This document shows positions 17,217-18,577 of a DNA stretch of 18,577 nt, piece by piece. Position 1 is the stretch's first letter, and every line of letters starts with the position of its first letter. The stretch spans positions 13,058 to 31,634 of the forward strand of contig DALN01000043.1 of assembly GCA_002499455.1 (NCBI GenBank), written 5' to 3'. Made by a program: the position numbers and the translations under genes. This DNA comes from Methanoculleus sp. UBA77. Its GTDB lineage: Archaea; Halobacteriota; Methanomicrobia; Methanomicrobiales; Methanoculleaceae. The notes below the pieces were generated by a model, which was given only the letters and a program-made list of their open reading frames with translations, had not been told where the DNA came from and ran no database searches.

Positions 17217-17607
17217 ATGCTTACGGCCGACGGCCATCCCCGGTGCGCTGGCGAAACACCGGGAACGGATCAGGAGCCTGGGCGTCCGGCGGATCGGGGT
17301 CTTCGGGTCGTTTGCCCGGGGCGAAACGACGCTCTGAAAGAGCGGAGTTCGAGAAACCCGAAGGTTTCGAGCGGGGCGCGAAGAGAGCGATATCGATATC
17401 CTCATCGAGTTCGAGGAAGGGGGCCGTTCCTTTGACACGTACATGGACCTCAAGTTCTCCCTCGAAGATCTCTTCGGGAGGAGAGTCGACCTCGTCGACC
17501 GCGATGCCATAAAGCCGGCTCTCGCACCGCAGATCCTCCGGAGTGTCCGGTATGTCCCGGACCCTCATGGTCTCCCCGGGGAGCCGCTTAGCCCCTCAAA
17601 AGACTGA
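17217..17607 (+). pseudogene. Disrupted MNT-domain nucleotidyltransferase (MntA-like)
   Basis: The pieces rebuild an MNT protein. It starts MLTAD at ATG 17217, shifts frame near 17233, and continues with KHRERIRSLGVRRIGVFGSF and ARGE. After that the frame meets TGA at 17338-17340 region sequence contributed by the double-hairpin repeat, and resumes with ESDIDILIEFEEGG, FSLEDLFGRRVDLVDRDAI and ALAPQILRSVRYV. The catalytic GSF and DID motifs are therefore split apart by about 16 extra codons, one of which is a stop. MNT proteins of this kind are the antitoxin half of MNT/HEPN pairs. No HEPN partner follows directly; the next gene is another MNT. The repeat insertion keeps the downstream frame, so only the stop codon and the early frameshift break the gene. 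Confidence 0.8.
17326..17372 (+). repeat. Double-hairpin repeat element, copy 2 (inside the MNT pseudogene)
   Basis: The order is ACGAC, stem GCTCT, loop GAA, stem AGAGC, connector GGAGTTCG, one base, stem GAAACC, loop CGAA, stem GGTTTC, then GAGC. It matches copy 1 at 9335-9379 in layout and connector, while both stems differ by paired changes. It separates the two catalytic motifs of an MNT gene and brings an in-frame stop. Confidence 0.75.
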
Positions 17608-17650
17608 TACGGGTGAGCGTCACACTAACCAGTAGATACGGTCGGGCGCA

Positions 17651-17986
17651 ATGGCGGGGCGTACATTAACCAGGACGGCATGCGAGACTATCGTCGCGAT
17701 ACTTACCGGACACGATGCCGAGTGGATCGCGATCTTCGGCTCCTATGCGCGGGGATCCGCCGGCCCTGAGAGCGATATCGATATCCTGGTCAGGTTCGCC
17801 CGCAAAAAAAGCCTCTTTTCGCTTGTCCGGATCGAGGACGAACTCGCCCGGGCTCTTGGCATGAAGGTGGACCTCGTCACCGAGAACGCCGTCAGCCCGT
17901 ACCTCGCCGATGCAATCTACCGTGATGCTGTGGTGATCTATGACGCCGGAGGACCTCGCATCTCCAGCATATCCTTGATGCCATAA
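17651..17986 (+). CDS. mntA: MNT-domain nucleotidyltransferase, antitoxin of an MNT/HEPN pair
   Basis: The 111-residue cytoplasmic protein contains IAIFGSYARGSAGPESDIDI, with Gly30, Ser31, Asp42 and Asp44 forming the nucleotidyltransferase active site and a third acid at Asp74 in KVDLV. In characterised MntA/HepT systems the MNT antitoxin transfers AMP groups to a tyrosine of the HEPN RNase and silences it. The ATG has no obvious ribosome site. The last dozen residues after VVIYD read into the start of the HEPN gene, and the shared sequence around 17958 carries the HEPN frameshift, so the C-terminus may be slightly altered too. The gene appears functional. Confidence 0.88.
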   Translation: MAGRTLTRTACETIVAILTGHDAEWIAIFGSYARGSAGPESDIDILVRFARKKSLFSLVRIEDELARALGMKVDLVTENAVSPYLADAIYRDAVVIYDAGGPRISSISLMP

Positions 17987-18285
17987 TAAGCATCGAAGAG
18001 TTCTCCGAAGGCATCGGATCAGCGGAGGAACTCCGGAACCACCGGCTGGAACGCGCCGGGATCGAGCGCATGCTGACCATCATCGGCGAGGCGGCAAAGA
18101 TGGTATCGCCGGAGTTACGCGCCGAGCACCCGGAGATCCCCTGGAGGAAGGCTGCGGGAATGCGGGATAAGATCGTCCACCATTACTTCGGCGTGGATTA
18201 CGAAGCGGTATTCCTGACCCTGCGCGATGATCTCCCGGTCCTCAAGCGGGAAATCCTGTCGATGCCGAACGATGCCAGACGTTAG
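17940..18285 (+). pseudogene. hepT: HEPN (HepT/DUF86) RNase toxin, frameshifted near its start
   Basis: The expected ATG at 17940 overlaps the MNT gene and gives MTPEDL, then the frame breaks. From 17959 another frame gives HLQHILDAIISIEEFSEGI, then IERMLTIIGEAAKMV and a complete RDKIVHHY, the R-x4-H-x-Y motif that carries the catalytic Arg and His and the tyrosine modified by MntA. Removing one G around 17958 joins the two into a normal HepT of about 114 residues. No alternative start lies in the downstream frame until ATG 18070, which would skip the first helix. It may be inactive, a sequencing error or, less likely, a site of translational frameshifting. Confidence 0.82.
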
Positions 18286-18305
18286 TTGCGCTGTTTCTCA
18301 CCCCA

Positions 18306-18475
18306 CCACGGCCGGCATGTCCGCCCTCGTCGAGAAGGCAGGCGTCTTGCGGCCGCGAAGGCCCCGCACGAGAAGGAGGTGCTCGCCGGGATGCGACCGG
18401 CAGATCGATCGGCCGGTCTACGACTCCTACGGGCTCGCGGAGGATGAGATCGCAGTTGTGGAGGGGGTTGTGTGA
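18306..18475 (+). pseudogene. Decayed second copy of the type IIG enzyme 3' end
   Basis: This matches the last roughly 180 bases of the intact type IIG gene (15407-15593). Shared blocks include GCCCTCGTCGAGAAG, CGAAGGCCCCGCACGAGAAG, GACCGGCAGATCGAT and ACGGGCT...GAGGATGAG...GTTGTGGAGGGGG up to the TGA. Deletions of about 17 and 8 bases break the frame. The surviving tail encodes YDSYGLAEDEIAVVEGVV, parallel to YELYGLTEDEVAVVEGAA in the intact gene. No methylase motifs lie upstream of it; the HEPN gene does. Confidence 0.82.
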
Positions 18476-18577
18476 TGGAACTCTCCTATCGCACGAGCGA
18501 GATCTTATTCTGAAGACCCGTTACCGCCACGACGGCGACGATGCGGCTTCCCATATTATAATGGCCGGAATGCAATG
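18476..18577 (+). other. Right edge, no supported gene
   Basis: After the type IIG remnant an ATG at 18475 opens only 12 codons before TGA. The following stretch reads as a plausible but unconfirmed fragment (RYRHDGDDAASHIIMAGMQ) running off the window, and CATATTATAATGG near 18554 resembles a TATA box. Too little sequence is present to decide. Confidence 0.2.

Overview
The window looks like chromosomal DNA from a high-GC methanogenic archaeon of the Methanomicrobiales, most like Methanoculleus. This is an inference from the GC-rich codon use, AT-rich archaeal promoter boxes, an archaeal PUA plus PAPS-reductase-like protein, a MACS-type acyl-CoA synthetase, TrkH, and a PAS/GAF sensor ending in a kinase-like helical domain with no ATPase. 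No rRNA, complete tRNA, CRISPR array, transposase or integrase was seen.

Layout. Positions 1-9211 are housekeeping or core-like: the 3' part of an AMP-forming acyl-CoA synthetase (+), convergent with hisH and a PUA/PAPS-reductase-like gene that overlap each other (both -), a small membrane protein (+), a 26-residue lysine-rich protein (+), trkH (-), and a large PAS/GAF sensor (+). Positions 9212-10266 are a gene graveyard: remnants of two Schlafen-type (AlbA_2/AAA_4) ATP-binding regulators next to a double-hairpin repeat.

Positions 10263-18475 form a defence and toxin-antitoxin island. A Panacea-domain gene is followed immediately by a PIN-domain ribonuclease gene, the most interesting candidate here for an undescribed toxin-antitoxin pair. 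Next come a 92-residue orphan gene, a single-chain type IIG restriction-modification enzyme whose specificity region is strikingly AT-rich, and a YhcG-type (DUF1016) PDDEXK nuclease. The island ends with a small antitoxin-like protein, a broken MNT nucleotidyltransferase, an intact MNT, a frameshifted HEPN partner, and a decayed second copy of the type IIG 3' end.

Two structural signals stand out. (1) A roughly 46-bp double-hairpin element occurs twice, 8 kb apart. Its connecting sequence is conserved while its stems differ by compensatory changes, and one copy sits inside the broken MNT gene. (2) The block 15594-18305 is bracketed by the intact and decayed copies of the type IIG 3' end, which points to tandem duplication, replacement or recombination that brought in the YhcG and MNT/HEPN cargo. 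Intact genes probably act in restriction and stress or abortive defence; several neighbours are visibly decaying.
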